64,000 nt of DNA from the NCBI RefSeq assembly GCF_014193515.1, contig NZ_BLXX01000002.1, positions 1 to 64,000 of the forward strand, read 5' to 3'. This DNA is from Geomonas silvestris (GTDB taxonomy: Bacteria; Desulfobacterota; Desulfuromonadia; Geobacterales; Geobacteraceae). Shown one piece after another: positions 33,076 to 41,809 of this stretch (positions are counted from its first letter, which is position 1; each line of letters opens with the position of its first letter). The notes below the pieces were generated by a model, which ran no database searches, was not told the origin of the DNA, and saw only the letters and a list, made by a program, of their open reading frames with translations. The position numbers and the translations under genes were made by a program.

Positions 33076-34449
33076 TTACTTCAAAAACCCGAACTTCTTC
33101 ATCCGGTACCGGAAGGCGTCGATCCCCAGGTTCAGCTTCTTGGCGGCCTTCGACTGGTTCCAGTCGGTGATCTCCAGGCTCTGCTTGATCAGCTCGCGCT
33201 CGACCTCCTCGATGTCGATCCCCTCGGGGGGGAGCTTGAAGGTGGTCATCGACACCGCACCGGACTGGCTCGCCTTGGCCACGATCTCGAGCGGCAGGTT
33301 CTCCAAAAGGAGGTTCTCGTCGGTCCCCAGGATGATGGCGCGCTCGATGACGTTCTTGAGCTCACGGATGTTGCCGGGCCAGCTGTACTCGACCAGGAGC
33401 TTCTCCGCCATGTTGGAGATCCCCTTCATCGGCTTGTTGAACTCCTTGGAGAAGTTCTCCATGAAGTAGTTCACCAGGGTGATGATGTCCTCCTTGCGCT
33501 CCCTCAAGGGGGGGAGGAAGATCGGGATCACCTGGAGCCGGTAGTAGAGGTCGTTTCTGAAGGTCTTATCCTCGATCGCCTTCAAGAGGTCCTTGTTGGT
33601 CGCCGAGACGATGCGCACGTCGACCGGCATCGACTTGGTGCCGCCGATCCTCCTGAAGGTGCGGTCTTCGAGGAAACGCAGGAGCTTCGCCTGCATGCCG
33701 ATCTCCATGTCCCCGATCTCGTCGAGGAACACGGTGCCGCCGTCGGCCAGCTCGAAGAGACCCTTCTTCGAGGCCTTCGCGTCGGTGAAGGCCCCCTTCT
33801 CGTGGCCGAAGAGCTCGCTCTCCAAAAGGGTCGCCGGCACCGCGGCGCAGTTGATCGCCACGAACGGCTTCTCGGCGCGCGCCGACTCGTAGTGGATCCA
33901 CTTGGCCACCAGCTCCTTGCCGGTCCCGGACTCCCCCTGGATGAGCACGGTCGAGGCGTCGCTCTTGGCCACCTTGGCCATCATCTCCAGCACGTTCTTC
34001 ATGTGCTTGGAGTTCCCGAGGATCGTGGGCGGACCCTGCTTCTTGTGCTCGCTGCGTAACTGCACCACCTCGCGGCGCAGGTCCGAGGTCTCCAGCGCCT
34101 TGCGGATCACGATGGAGAGCTCGTCCAGGTTGAACGGCTTGTTGATGTAGTCGTAAGCCCCGTGCCGCATGGTGTTGACCGCGGTCTCCAGCCCCCCTTG
34201 GGCCGTTACCATGATGACCACGACGTCCTCGTCGGTCTCCTTGAGCCGCTGCAGCACTTCCAGGCCGTTGATGCCGGGGAGGTGGTAGTCCAAAAGCACC
34301 AGGTCGGGCTGCTCCTCGCGGGCGAGCCTGAGCGCGTCCTCGCCGGTCCCCGCGGTGTAGACCTCATACCCCTGTTTCTTGAGGTTCTGCTCCAGGGACC
34401 AACGGATCAGGTGCTCGTCGTCCACCACCATTATCTTCGTTCTGCGCAT
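33076..34449 (-). CDS. NtrC-family sigma-54-dependent response regulator
   Basis: 457 residues. Receiver domain 1-120 (VVDDEH; acceptor in LVLLDYHLPG), AAA+ domain about 140-370 with GESGTGKE (Walker A), the sigma-54-contact GAFTDA loop and FLDEIGDM, then a Fis-type helix-turn-helix at the end (WNQSKAAKKLNLGIDAFRYRM). All motifs for activating sigma-54 RNA polymerase are intact. It ends an operon-like run of minus-strand genes (38575 to 33076) and starts 69 bases after the kinase at 34519 ends. The target genes are unknown. Confidence 0.92.
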   Translation of the reverse strand: MRRTKIMVVDDEHLIRWSLEQNLKKQGYEVYTAGTGEDALRLAREEQPDLVLLDYHLPGINGLEVLQRLKETDEDVVVIMVTAQGGLETAVNTMRHGAYDYINKPFNLDELSIVIRKALETSDLRREVVQLRSEHKKQGPPTILGNSKHMKNVLEMMAKVAKSDASTVLIQGESGTGKELVAKWIHYESARAEKPFVAINCAAVPATLLESELFGHEKGAFTDAKASKKGLFELADGGTVFLDEIGDMEIGMQAKLLRFLEDRTFRRIGGTKSMPVDVRIVSATNKDLLKAIEDKTFRNDLYYRLQVIPIFLPPLRERKEDIITLVNYFMENFSKEFNKPMKGISNMAEKLLVEYSWPGNIRELKNVIERAIILGTDENLLLENLPLEIVAKASQSGAVSMTTFKLPPEGIDIEEVERELIKQSLEITDWNQSKAAKKLNLGIDAFRYRMKKFGFLK

Positions 34450-34518
34450 GGCTGCTCCTTAAAGCTGTGATGTACCGCACCAGCAGAATCTGCCGTGCCG
34501 GCGCCCCGCCCTCTGGCT

Positions 34519-36018
34519 TTAGGCTACCGCGTCTGCCAACTTGCACTCCCCGTCGCTGCCGTAGGCCGGGAGCTCCACCGTGAAGGTGGTCCCCTTGCCG
34601 CTTTCGCTCACCACGCTCAGGTGTCCTCCGTGCTGCTCGACCAGCCGGTGGCTGATGGCGAGCCCGAGGCCGGTCCCCTGTGCCTTCGTGGTGAAGAACG
34701 GGGTGAATATCTTTTCCAGGATGTTGGGGGGGATCCCCTGGCCGGTGTCGGTGACCTTCACCTGCACCAGGTCCTTTCCATCCGTCACGATGCGCCGGCT
34801 CTGCACGGTGAGGGTGCCGCCGTTGGCCATCGCCTGCACGGCGTTCAAAAACAGGTTCAAAAACACCTGCTGGATGTGCTTGGGGTCGACGTAGACCGGC
34901 GGGAGGTTCTCCTCGAGGTCGAGCTGCTTCTCGATGTTCTTCCCACCCCGGTGCTGCGAGGCGAAGACCAGGATCTTCTTGAGCGCCTGGTTCATGTCGG
35001 TGCAGGCCGGCTCCGAGATGGTCGGCTTGCCGAAGAAGAGCAGGTCGTTCACCGTCTTGTCCAGCCGGGAGATCTGCTCGAGCACCTCGTTGATGATGCT
35101 GATGCGCGGGTCCCCCTCGGTGAAGTCGTCCTTGATGACGGTCATCGCTGCGGCGATGCCGGTCAGCGGGTTCTTGATCTCGTGGGCGATGCCGGCCGCC
35201 ATCTCACCCACCGAGGCGAGCCGGTCGGCACGCTCCATCTGCTGGAAGTGATAGGCCTCGAGTTCCTTCTTGGCCTTGTCCAGCCGGTCCACCATGGAGT
35301 CGAAGGAGAGGATCAGCCTGCCGATCTCGTCCTTGCCGTGCGTGGTCATGCGCACCGAGAGGTCCCCCGCCTCGACCTTGGCCATGTTCTCGGCCACCCG
35401 GGAGAGCGGCTTCTTGACGAACCTGACCATGACGATGGAGATCGCCGCGGAGAGGAAGAAGATGATGGCAAAGGTGGAGGCGGCGAAGAGCTTGGTGAGC
35501 TCGACGATCTTGCTCCTGGTCTCCACGAGCGAATAGTTCACGTTCAAAAGGCCGATGATCCGGCTCTTGGAGCCGTGGCAGAGGTTGCACTGCCTATCGT
35601 TGTAGATCGGCTTCACCATACCCAGCACCTCGCCGTGGCCGGGGAGGTTGAAGACGCCTTCGCGCTTGTTGTCCAGGTAGAGCTTGAAGTCGCGCTCGTC
35701 GACGGGACGGCCGACTTCGCCGGGCTGGGAGGACTTGAGGATGACGCCGTGCGGGTGGAAGATGCGCACGCCGACCAGCTTCTCGTTCTGGCCGACCATC
35801 TCCAGGATGACCTGGACATCCTCGGTGTTGCCGATGCGCATGGAGTTGTAGACGCTGCGCTCGATGGTGTTCAGCAAGAGGTCGCTGCTCTCGCGGGCGG
35901 AGTTGATGAGCTGCTGCTGCTCGCGGCGCAGGGTCAGGCCGGCAAAGGTTCCGATGCCGAAGATGAGCAGCGCGATCGTAAGGACGATGACCCTCGTTGT
36001 CAGACTCTTGAATATCAG
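34519..36018 (-). CDS. Membrane histidine kinase with c-haem motif in its sensor domain
   Basis: Read from 36018 this is 499 residues. It has an N-terminal membrane helix (VIVLTIALLIFGIGTFAGLTL), a periplasmic sensor of about 110 residues containing CNLCH, a second helix (AASTFAIIFFLSAAISIVMV), HAMP, the HisKA box GEMAAGIAHEIKNPLTG, and an HATPase with DTGQGIP and GTGLGLA motifs. The first helix lies upstream of the first conventional start (TTG at 35877), in frame and without a stop. The only candidates there are CTG at 36018 or ATA at 36015, after GGAGG at 36023-36027. The CxxCH motif could bind c-type haem and make this a redox sensor. It pairs with the NtrC regulator. Confidence 0.88.
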   Translation of the reverse strand: MIFKSLTTRVIVLTIALLIFGIGTFAGLTLRREQQQLINSARESSDLLLNTIERSVYNSMRIGNTEDVQVILEMVGQNEKLVGVRIFHPHGVILKSSQPGEVGRPVDERDFKLYLDNKREGVFNLPGHGEVLGMVKPIYNDRQCNLCHGSKSRIIGLLNVNYSLVETRSKIVELTKLFAASTFAIIFFLSAAISIVMVRFVKKPLSRVAENMAKVEAGDLSVRMTTHGKDEIGRLILSFDSMVDRLDKAKKELEAYHFQQMERADRLASVGEMAAGIAHEIKNPLTGIAAAMTVIKDDFTEGDPRISIINEVLEQISRLDKTVNDLLFFGKPTISEPACTDMNQALKKILVFASQHRGGKNIEKQLDLEENLPPVYVDPKHIQQVFLNLFLNAVQAMANGGTLTVQSRRIVTDGKDLVQVKVTDTGQGIPPNILEKIFTPFFTTKAQGTGLGLAISHRLVEQHGGHLSVVSESGKGTTFTVELPAYGSDGECKLADAVA

Positions 36019-36086
36019 AGTGCCTCCGCGTTAGGCGTTCAGGGGGTCGGGAGCCCGCAAGGCCCCAGGTGACAAGCGTACTGCCG

Positions 36087-36110
36087 AAAAACGCCCGGCC
36101 AAAGCCGGGC
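36087..36110 (-). terminator. Minus-strand terminator after the pseudopilin gene
   Basis: GCCCGGC TTT GGCCGGGC hairpin followed by GTTTTT, reading on the minus strand. It lies 28 bases after the stop of the pseudopilin-like gene and before the kinase gene, so it may partly separate the two. Confidence 0.6.
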
Positions 36111-36137
36111 GCACAGATCGTTCAGGTACTGCAGCTG

Positions 36138-36803
36138 CTAGGGAGCGCCCGCCCCCGGCTGGTTGGTGCCGGTAGGAGGTCCGGAACTGCCGGGAGAGGG
36201 GGTGGCCGAGCCTTTCCCCCCGTCGGGGCCGGTGGTCGGCAACCCCTTGACCCCGCCGGCGGCGCCGGGTTTCGGGTAGTGGTTGTAGATGAACTGCCAC
36301 TCGCTGTACTTCTTCTTCCCCTCGAAATCCTGCGGGTCGAGGTCCAGCGGGAAGTTGGCCTGTTTCAAGGGCGGCTTCTCGCTGGTGCTGGCCACCCCGA
36401 CGATGCGCTGCGAGGCGTCCTTCACCACCGCCCACTCCTTGCCGGTGATGGGATCCACCAGGTTCGAGGGGCGCAGGAGGCGGACCCGCCCCGCCTGGCT
36501 CGGGTCGCTCAAGAGTGTCTTCAGGTCCGGCAGCGGGGGGCGCTTTACCGCGCCGGTCAGCGACCCGTCGCTCGCCGGGGTCTGCCTCCCGTTCGAGTCG
36601 GTGGAAGGCGGCCTGAAGCCGTACCAGCGCCTCAGGGCGTCGCGTATCTGGGTGCCGCGGAAGATGAGTTCCACCTCGCGCTCGCGCTGCATCCGGGTGC
36701 TCCAGTACTGCGCCCCCTGGGAGAGCATGATCCCCAGGATCACCACCATGACGATGGTGGCGAGGTAGGTGAGGCCTGCCTGCGAGCGGAGCGGGTGGCT
36801 CAT
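36138..36803 (-). CDS. Type IV pilin/pseudopilin-like protein
   Basis: 221 residues with the N-terminal topology of a pseudopilin: a short polar lead, then a hydrophobic helix (AGLTYLATIVMVVILGIML) that continues into a charged helix (MQREREVELIFRGTQIRDAL). The cleavage glycine would be in QAG-LTYL; the Glu of the canonical fifth position is absent. The body is hydrophilic, with a Pro/Gly/Thr/Ser-rich C-terminal tail. It overlaps the transketolase half before it by four bases (ATGA). The other secretion or pilus genes are not nearby, so its machine is unknown. Confidence 0.72.
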   Translation of the reverse strand: MSHPLRSQAGLTYLATIVMVVILGIMLSQGAQYWSTRMQREREVELIFRGTQIRDALRRWYGFRPPSTDSNGRQTPASDGSLTGAVKRPPLPDLKTLLSDPSQAGRVRLLRPSNLVDPITGKEWAVVKDASQRIVGVASTSEKPPLKQANFPLDLDPQDFEGKKKYSEWQFIYNHYPKPGAAGGVKGLPTTGPDGGKGSATPSPGSSGPPTGTNQPGAGAP

Positions 36804-37732
36804 TTCTTCCTCGAGAGGATCTCCCTGGCTTCTTCGATGAGGGTCTCGGCGTTGAGGCCGAAGTACTTCAGGAGCTCGTCGGCCTTGCCCGAGGTGCCGA
36901 AGCGGTCGTAGACGCCGACCCGCTTCATGAGGGTCGGGCAGTTCTCCGCGAGGAACTCGGCGACCGCGCCGCCCAGGCCGCCCACCACGGAGTGCTCCTC
37001 GGCGGTGATGATGGCGCCGGTCTCCTCGGCTGCCTGCAGAACCAGCTCCTTGTCGAGCGGCTTGATGGTCCCCAGGTGCACCACGCGTGCGGAGATCCCT
37101 TCCGCCTTGAGCTTCTCGGCGGCGGTCACGGCGGCGGCGGTCATGAGGCCGGTGGTGATGAAGGTGAGGTCGGTGCCGTCCACTACCTGGTTACCCTTGC
37201 CGATCTCGAAGGTGTGCCCGGCCGGGAAGACGTTGGGGACCTTGTTGCGCCCCAGGCGCACGTAGACCGGCCCCTTGTAGGCGGCAACCGCGCGGATGGC
37301 GGCCTTGGTCTCCTCGCCGTCGGCCGGGACGATCACGGTCATGTTCGGGATGGCGCGCATGATCGCCACGTCCTCGACGGACTGGTGGGAGCCGCCGTCC
37401 TCGCCGACGGTGACCCCGCCGTGGGTGGCGACGATCTTCACGTTGGCCTTGGGGTAGGCGACCGACTGGCGGATCTGCTCCCAGCCGCGGCCTGCGGCGA
37501 AGATGGCGAAGGTGGAGAGGAAGGGGATCTTCCCGACGGCTGCAAGGCCGGCGGCGGTACCCACCATGTTGGCCTCGGCGATGCCGCAGTTGAAGAAGCG
37601 CTCCGGGAATTTCTTGGCGAACACCCCGGTCTTGGTGGAACCGGACAGGTCGGCGTCCAGGGCCACGATCTTATCGTTTTCGGCGCCCAGCTCAGCCAGG
37701 GTCTCGCCGTAGGCGTCTCTCGTTGCAATCAT
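36800..37732 (-). CDS. Transketolase, C-terminal half
   Basis: 310 residues corresponding to the pyrimidine-binding and C-terminal domains of transketolase. Marks are ATRDAYGETLAELG at the start, GIAEANMVGTAAGLA (the catalytic Glu region), THGGVTVGEDGGSHQ and TAEEHSVVGGLGGAVAE. In the two-subunit form it works with the N-terminal half just upstream to transfer ketol groups in the non-oxidative pentose phosphate pathway. The gene ends in a four-base overlap with the pseudopilin gene. Confidence 0.9.
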   Translation of the reverse strand: MIATRDAYGETLAELGAENDKIVALDADLSGSTKTGVFAKKFPERFFNCGIAEANMVGTAAGLAAVGKIPFLSTFAIFAAGRGWEQIRQSVAYPKANVKIVATHGGVTVGEDGGSHQSVEDVAIMRAIPNMTVIVPADGEETKAAIRAVAAYKGPVYVRLGRNKVPNVFPAGHTFEIGKGNQVVDGTDLTFITTGLMTAAAVTAAEKLKAEGISARVVHLGTIKPLDKELVLQAAEETGAIITAEEHSVVGGLGGAVAEFLAENCPTLMKRVGVYDRFGTSGKADELLKYFGLNAETLIEEAREILSRKK

Positions 37733-37750
37733 AGTCGGATCCTTTCCTGT

Positions 37751-38575
37751 CTAGTCAAAGCAGCCCAGGCACTTGAGCGCCTCGGGAAGCTCCTGGTCGT
37801 TGGGGGTGACGCCGTGGTAGGCGGCCTTGTTCTCGAAGAGGTGCACGCCCTTCCCTTTCACGGTGGCGGCCACGATGGCGGTCGGCGCACCCTTGTGGGA
37901 CTCGGCGGCGTCGAGGGCTGCGACGATGGCGCCCATGTCGTGCCCGTCGATCTCGATCACGTTCCAGCCGAAGGCGCGGAACTTGGCAGCGATGTCCCCC
38001 ACGTTCATGACCTTCTCGACGAAGCCGTCGATCTGCAGGCGGTTCGAGTCGATGAGGGCGCAGAGGTTGTCGCTCTTGTAGTGGGCGGCGGCCATGGCGG
38101 CCTCCCATACCTGCCCTTCCTGGAGCTCGCCGTCGCCTAAGACCGCGTAGACCCGGTTCGGCTTACCTTCCAGCTTCAAGCCGAGCGCCATGCCGTTGGC
38201 CATGGAGAGACCCTGGCCGAGGCTCCCGGTGCAGACGTCCACCCCCGGGGTCCCCTTGGAGTCCGGGTGACCCTGCAGATGGCTCCCCAGGCGGCGCAGC
38301 ATCATGAGGTCTTCGGCCGGGAAGTAGCCGGCCTCGGCGAGCGTCACGTAGAGCGCGGGGGCCGCGTGCCCCTTGCTGAGCACGAAACGGTCGCGGCCGT
38401 CCCAGGCGGGGTCCTGCGGGTTGTGGCGCATCTTGTGGAAGTACAGCGCACAGACCATGTCGATGGCGGAGAGCGAGCCGCCGGTGTGCCCGGACTGCGA
38501 CTTGTGCAGCGTCTTCACGATGGCGACGCGCAGCCGCCTCGCCTTTTCCTCAAGCTCTGCAATCTTTTCTTTCAC
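37751..38575 (-). CDS. Transketolase, N-terminal half
   Basis: 274 residues with the thiamine diphosphate-binding half. HKSQSGHTGGSLSAID, DRFVLSKGHAAPALY, and the GDGELQEGQVWEAAM motif (the GDG...N ThDP/metal signature) are visible. The gene is 18 bases before the C-terminal half. Split transketolases of this kind are common in bacteria and archaea; each chain alone would be inactive. Confidence 0.9.
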   Translation of the reverse strand: MKEKIAELEEKARRLRVAIVKTLHKSQSGHTGGSLSAIDMVCALYFHKMRHNPQDPAWDGRDRFVLSKGHAAPALYVTLAEAGYFPAEDLMMLRRLGSHLQGHPDSKGTPGVDVCTGSLGQGLSMANGMALGLKLEGKPNRVYAVLGDGELQEGQVWEAAMAAAHYKSDNLCALIDSNRLQIDGFVEKVMNVGDIAAKFRAFGWNVIEIDGHDMGAIVAALDAAESHKGAPTAIVAATVKGKGVHLFENKAAYHGVTPNDQELPEALKCLGCFD

Positions 38576-38597
38576 GAAGGTTCCTTTCAGGCTGGCG

Positions 38598-38981
38598 TTA
38601 TTTTTCCTCGCCCGTAATCAGGTAATCGAGGATCACCTCATCCAGGCTGCGTGTGGGTTTGGCTGGGGCCGGTTCGGCGGGGGGGCTGGGGGGAGCCGGC
38701 GCTTGGTTGGGGGTGGCGTTGGGGAAGATGCGGGCGTCGAATTCGCCCCCCTTGAGGCGGCGCATCATCTCCTTGTGCTGCTCTTTCATGATGGATTCCA
38801 CCACCTGCTCCAGCTGCTCCGCCTTGATGATGTCGGCGTAGCTGGTCTTTTTGGAGCAGAGGATGGTCCCGCCCAGGTAGAGCAGGGTGATGATGTGGGG
38901 ATTTGCCAGACCGCTGTCCTCGGTCTGCACGTGGAATAACTCCCCTTTATACCGTATGTTGTGATTGAATCCGAGCACCAT
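38598..38981 (-). CDS. Conserved-looking small protein, function unknown
   Basis: 127 residues. The first 70 or so residues are structured (MVLGFNHNIRYKGELFHVQTED, GGTILCSKKTSYAD), then a helical part, then a Pro/Ala-rich linker and an ending LDEVILDYLITGEE. The start at 38981 has GAGG nine bases before it; an ATG three codons upstream (38990) has it too close. The gene is 22 bases before transketolase, so it may be its first partner. I do not recognise the family. Confidence 0.65.
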   Translation of the reverse strand: MVLGFNHNIRYKGELFHVQTEDSGLANPHIITLLYLGGTILCSKKTSYADIIKAEQLEQVVESIMKEQHKEMMRRLKGGEFDARIFPNATPNQAPAPPSPPAEPAPAKPTRSLDEVILDYLITGEEK

Positions 38982-39092
38982 GACCGTCATCCTCTACGCC
39001 AAATGGCGTACCTGCGCAAATTAGCACAGCGCCGTCGGCGTTGCAAGCTAATTACGCAGGTCTCCCATGAGAAGGCATCCGGGTAAAACCGC

Positions 39093-41504
39093 TTATTTTG
39101 CCAGCAGTTTCTTGATGCGTTCCACAGCCTCCATGGCGTCCTTGGCGTAGAGGTCGGCGCCGATCTCGTCGGCGTACTGCTGGGTGACCACGGCGCCCCC
39201 CACCATGGTGAAGGTCTTCACCCCTTCGCGCTTCAAAAGCGCGACCACCTCTTCCATCTGGGCCATGGTGGTGGTCATGAGGGCCGAGAGCCCGACGGCG
39301 TCGACCTTGTGGGCCTGCGCCTCGTAGAGGATCCGGTCCGCCGGGACGTTCTTACCCAGGTCGATCACCTCGAAGCCGTGGTTCTCCAGAAGCGTCACCA
39401 CGATGTTCTTGCCGATGTCGTGGATATCCCCCTCGACGGTCGCCATGAGGATGCACCCGAGGGAGGCGAGCCCGCCGCCGGAGAGTTCCTGCTTCAGGCG
39501 GGTGAAGGCGGCCTTCATGGTGTCGGCGGAGAGCATCACCTGCGGCAGGAAAAACGCCCCCTTGTCAAAGCGCCTTCCTACCTCCTCGAGCCCCTTCAAA
39601 AGCGCCTCGGAGCTCACCTCCATGGGGGTGAGCCCTTCGGCGAGCGCGATCTCCACCAGGCCGACCACGTTCTCCAGGTCGCCGTCGATGACCGCCTTGG
39701 CCAGGCGCCCGCGGATCCCTTCCGGCTCGGCAGCAGGTGCGGTCGGGGCGGCCTCGGCGACCACATTCTTGTAGGCCTCGATGTAGCCGGCGGCGTTGGG
39801 GTCGCGCCCCAAAAGCACCATGGCCGAGCGCCAGGCGGCGAGCATCGGGGCCTCCTTCACGTTGACGATGGCGGCGGAAAGCCCCGCTTCCATTGCCATG
39901 GCGAAGAAGGTGGAGGAGATGAGCGGCCGCGAGGGGAGGCCGAAGGAGATGTTGCTGACGCCGAGCACGGTGTTGAGCTTGAGCTCGCAGGTCACCTTGC
40001 GGATCGCCTCGAGCGCCACCAGGGCACCCTTGGGCTCCGCGCTCACGGTGAGGGTGAGGCAGTCGACCACCAGCTGGTCGCGGGAGATCCCCGCTTTTGC
40101 GGCGGCCCGGGCGACCTTCTCGGCGATGGCGACGCGACCGGCGGCCTGCGCCGGGATCCCGGCCTCGTCGAGGGTGAGGCAGACAAGCGCCGCGCCGTAC
40201 TTCTTGGCGAGCGGCAGCACCGCGGCGAGGCTCTTCTCTTCGCCGTTCACCGAGTTGATGAGGACCTTGCCGTCGGCCGCCTTAAGGCCCGCCTCGAGCG
40301 CGGCCGGCGAGGAGGAATCGAGCACCAGCGGGGTCTGCACCGCCCCCTGCACGCAGAAGACCGCGCGCTCCATGGCCGCCGGCTCGTCGATGCCGGGGGT
40401 GCCGACGTTCACGTCGAGAAGCGTCGCCCCCAACTCGGTCTGCTCCATCGCCTCGCGGCGGATGTAGCTCACCTTCCCCTCCCTCAACTCCTGGGAGTAG
40501 AGCTTCTTGCCGGTCGGGTTGATCCGTTCCCCGATGAGCGCCGTTTTCTGGCCGGCGCCGATGGCTGCGAAGGAGCCGCGGCTGGAGAGCCAGGTGACGC
40601 CGGTCTCGGGGGCGCGGCTGAAGGGCTTCTGCTTCCCGGCAAGCGCCGTTTGCATGACGGAGATGTGCGCCGGCGTCGTGCCGCAGCAGCCGCCGATGAT
40701 GCGCACGCCGAGTTCGATGAGCCGGTCGTGGTAGGCGGCCATCTCGTCGGGGGTGCCGGGGAAGACGGTCTTGCCGTCTTTCAGGACCGGGAGCCCCGCG
40801 TTCGCCTGGCAGATGAGCGGCAGACGGGTCACGCGGCGCATGGCGGAGAGGATCTCGTAGATGCCGTCCACCCCCAGGCCGCAGTTGGAGCCGACGATGC
40901 TCGCGCCCACCGCTTCGAGGGTGATGGCTGCCGATTCCGGCGGGGTGCCCAGCACGCTTCTCCCCTTCTCCTCGAAGGTGAGCATGGCGATGACCGGGAT
41001 CTCCTGGGAGATCTCGCGGATGGCGATCACCGCGGCGCGGATCTCCTTGATGTCCAGGAAGGTCTCCAGGGTGAGCAGGTCGCAGCCGGCGTCGATGAGG
41101 GCGGCCGCCTGGGCCTTGAACATCTCGCGCATCTCGTCGAAGGAGAGATCCCCCACCGGTTCGACGAAGCGCCCCGTGGGGCCCATGGAGCCGGCCACGT
41201 AGGCCTTGTCGCCGGCCACCTGCTTGGCGATCTCCACCGCCTTCTGGTTGATCTCCACCAGCCGGTCGGCAAGCCCGTAGTGGGAGAGCTTTTCGGCGGT
41301 ACCGCCGAAGGTGTTGGTGACGATGATGTTCGCGCCGGCGTCCAGGTAGGCCTGGTGCACCCCGGCGACGATTTCGGGGGCGGTGAGGTTCAGCTCTTCC
41401 GGCGACTGCCCGGGCTTCAGGCCGCGCTCCTGCAGCATGGTCCCCATGGCGCCGTCCAGGATCAGTACCCGCTCTTCGATCGCCTGCATAAACGGCTTCT
41501 TCAT
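39093..41504 (-). CDS. metH: Cobalamin-dependent methionine synthase, without reactivation domain
   Basis: 803 residues. The homocysteine-binding domain has the zinc ligands in SNCGLG and GGCCGTTPAH. The methyltetrahydrofolate-binding domain spans about 315-570 (INPTGKK; ANVG-type DVNVGTPGIDEP). The cap and B12 domains end in DIHDIGKNIV, whose His is the lower ligand of cobalamin. E. coli MetH is about 1230 residues, and the C-terminal S-adenosylmethionine reactivation domain is absent here. GGAGGGG lies before the ATG at 41504. It makes methionine from homocysteine; reactivation must rely on another protein. Confidence 0.9.
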   Translation of the reverse strand: MKKPFMQAIEERVLILDGAMGTMLQERGLKPGQSPEELNLTAPEIVAGVHQAYLDAGANIIVTNTFGGTAEKLSHYGLADRLVEINQKAVEIAKQVAGDKAYVAGSMGPTGRFVEPVGDLSFDEMREMFKAQAAALIDAGCDLLTLETFLDIKEIRAAVIAIREISQEIPVIAMLTFEEKGRSVLGTPPESAAITLEAVGASIVGSNCGLGVDGIYEILSAMRRVTRLPLICQANAGLPVLKDGKTVFPGTPDEMAAYHDRLIELGVRIIGGCCGTTPAHISVMQTALAGKQKPFSRAPETGVTWLSSRGSFAAIGAGQKTALIGERINPTGKKLYSQELREGKVSYIRREAMEQTELGATLLDVNVGTPGIDEPAAMERAVFCVQGAVQTPLVLDSSSPAALEAGLKAADGKVLINSVNGEEKSLAAVLPLAKKYGAALVCLTLDEAGIPAQAAGRVAIAEKVARAAAKAGISRDQLVVDCLTLTVSAEPKGALVALEAIRKVTCELKLNTVLGVSNISFGLPSRPLISSTFFAMAMEAGLSAAIVNVKEAPMLAAWRSAMVLLGRDPNAAGYIEAYKNVVAEAAPTAPAAEPEGIRGRLAKAVIDGDLENVVGLVEIALAEGLTPMEVSSEALLKGLEEVGRRFDKGAFFLPQVMLSADTMKAAFTRLKQELSGGGLASLGCILMATVEGDIHDIGKNIVVTLLENHGFEVIDLGKNVPADRILYEAQAHKVDAVGLSALMTTTMAQMEEVVALLKREGVKTFTMVGGAVVTQQYADEIGADLYAKDAMEAVERIKKLLAK

Positions 41505-41809
41505 CGTTACCCCCTCCAAAAGCAAGTTCTACGTTCTAGGTTCTAGGTTGAAAGTTCGGTGTTCAGGAAAAGAAAATGGCGTCGATTACGGCGCCGGGTG
41601 GTTCGTGGTTCCTGCTTGTGCCGGGGGACTGGTTCCGCCAGGTGCCTGTCCCCTTAGGTTTAGACCTCATACGGCTTTCCGCCGACTCTCCCTCCCCGAG
41701 GGCCAGGGTGAGGGGGAAGCCGAAATAACTGGCCATGCCCCTGCGTGACAGCCTCACCCACCCCCCTGCCCCTCCCGTCAAGGGCGGGGGTGAGGTCGGG
41801 TTCCCGGCA
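41505..41809. other. Intergenic region packed with repeats
   Basis: No gene. 41525-41560 is a short 'gttctaggttctagg' repeat; 41624-41656 is a family B hairpin (GGGGGACTGG..GGTGCCTGTCCCC); 41687-41712 and 41750-41795 resemble the CCCTCTCC/GGGGAGAGG palindrome family. Nothing else is visible; no cobalamin riboswitch was recognised upstream of metH. Confidence 0.6.
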
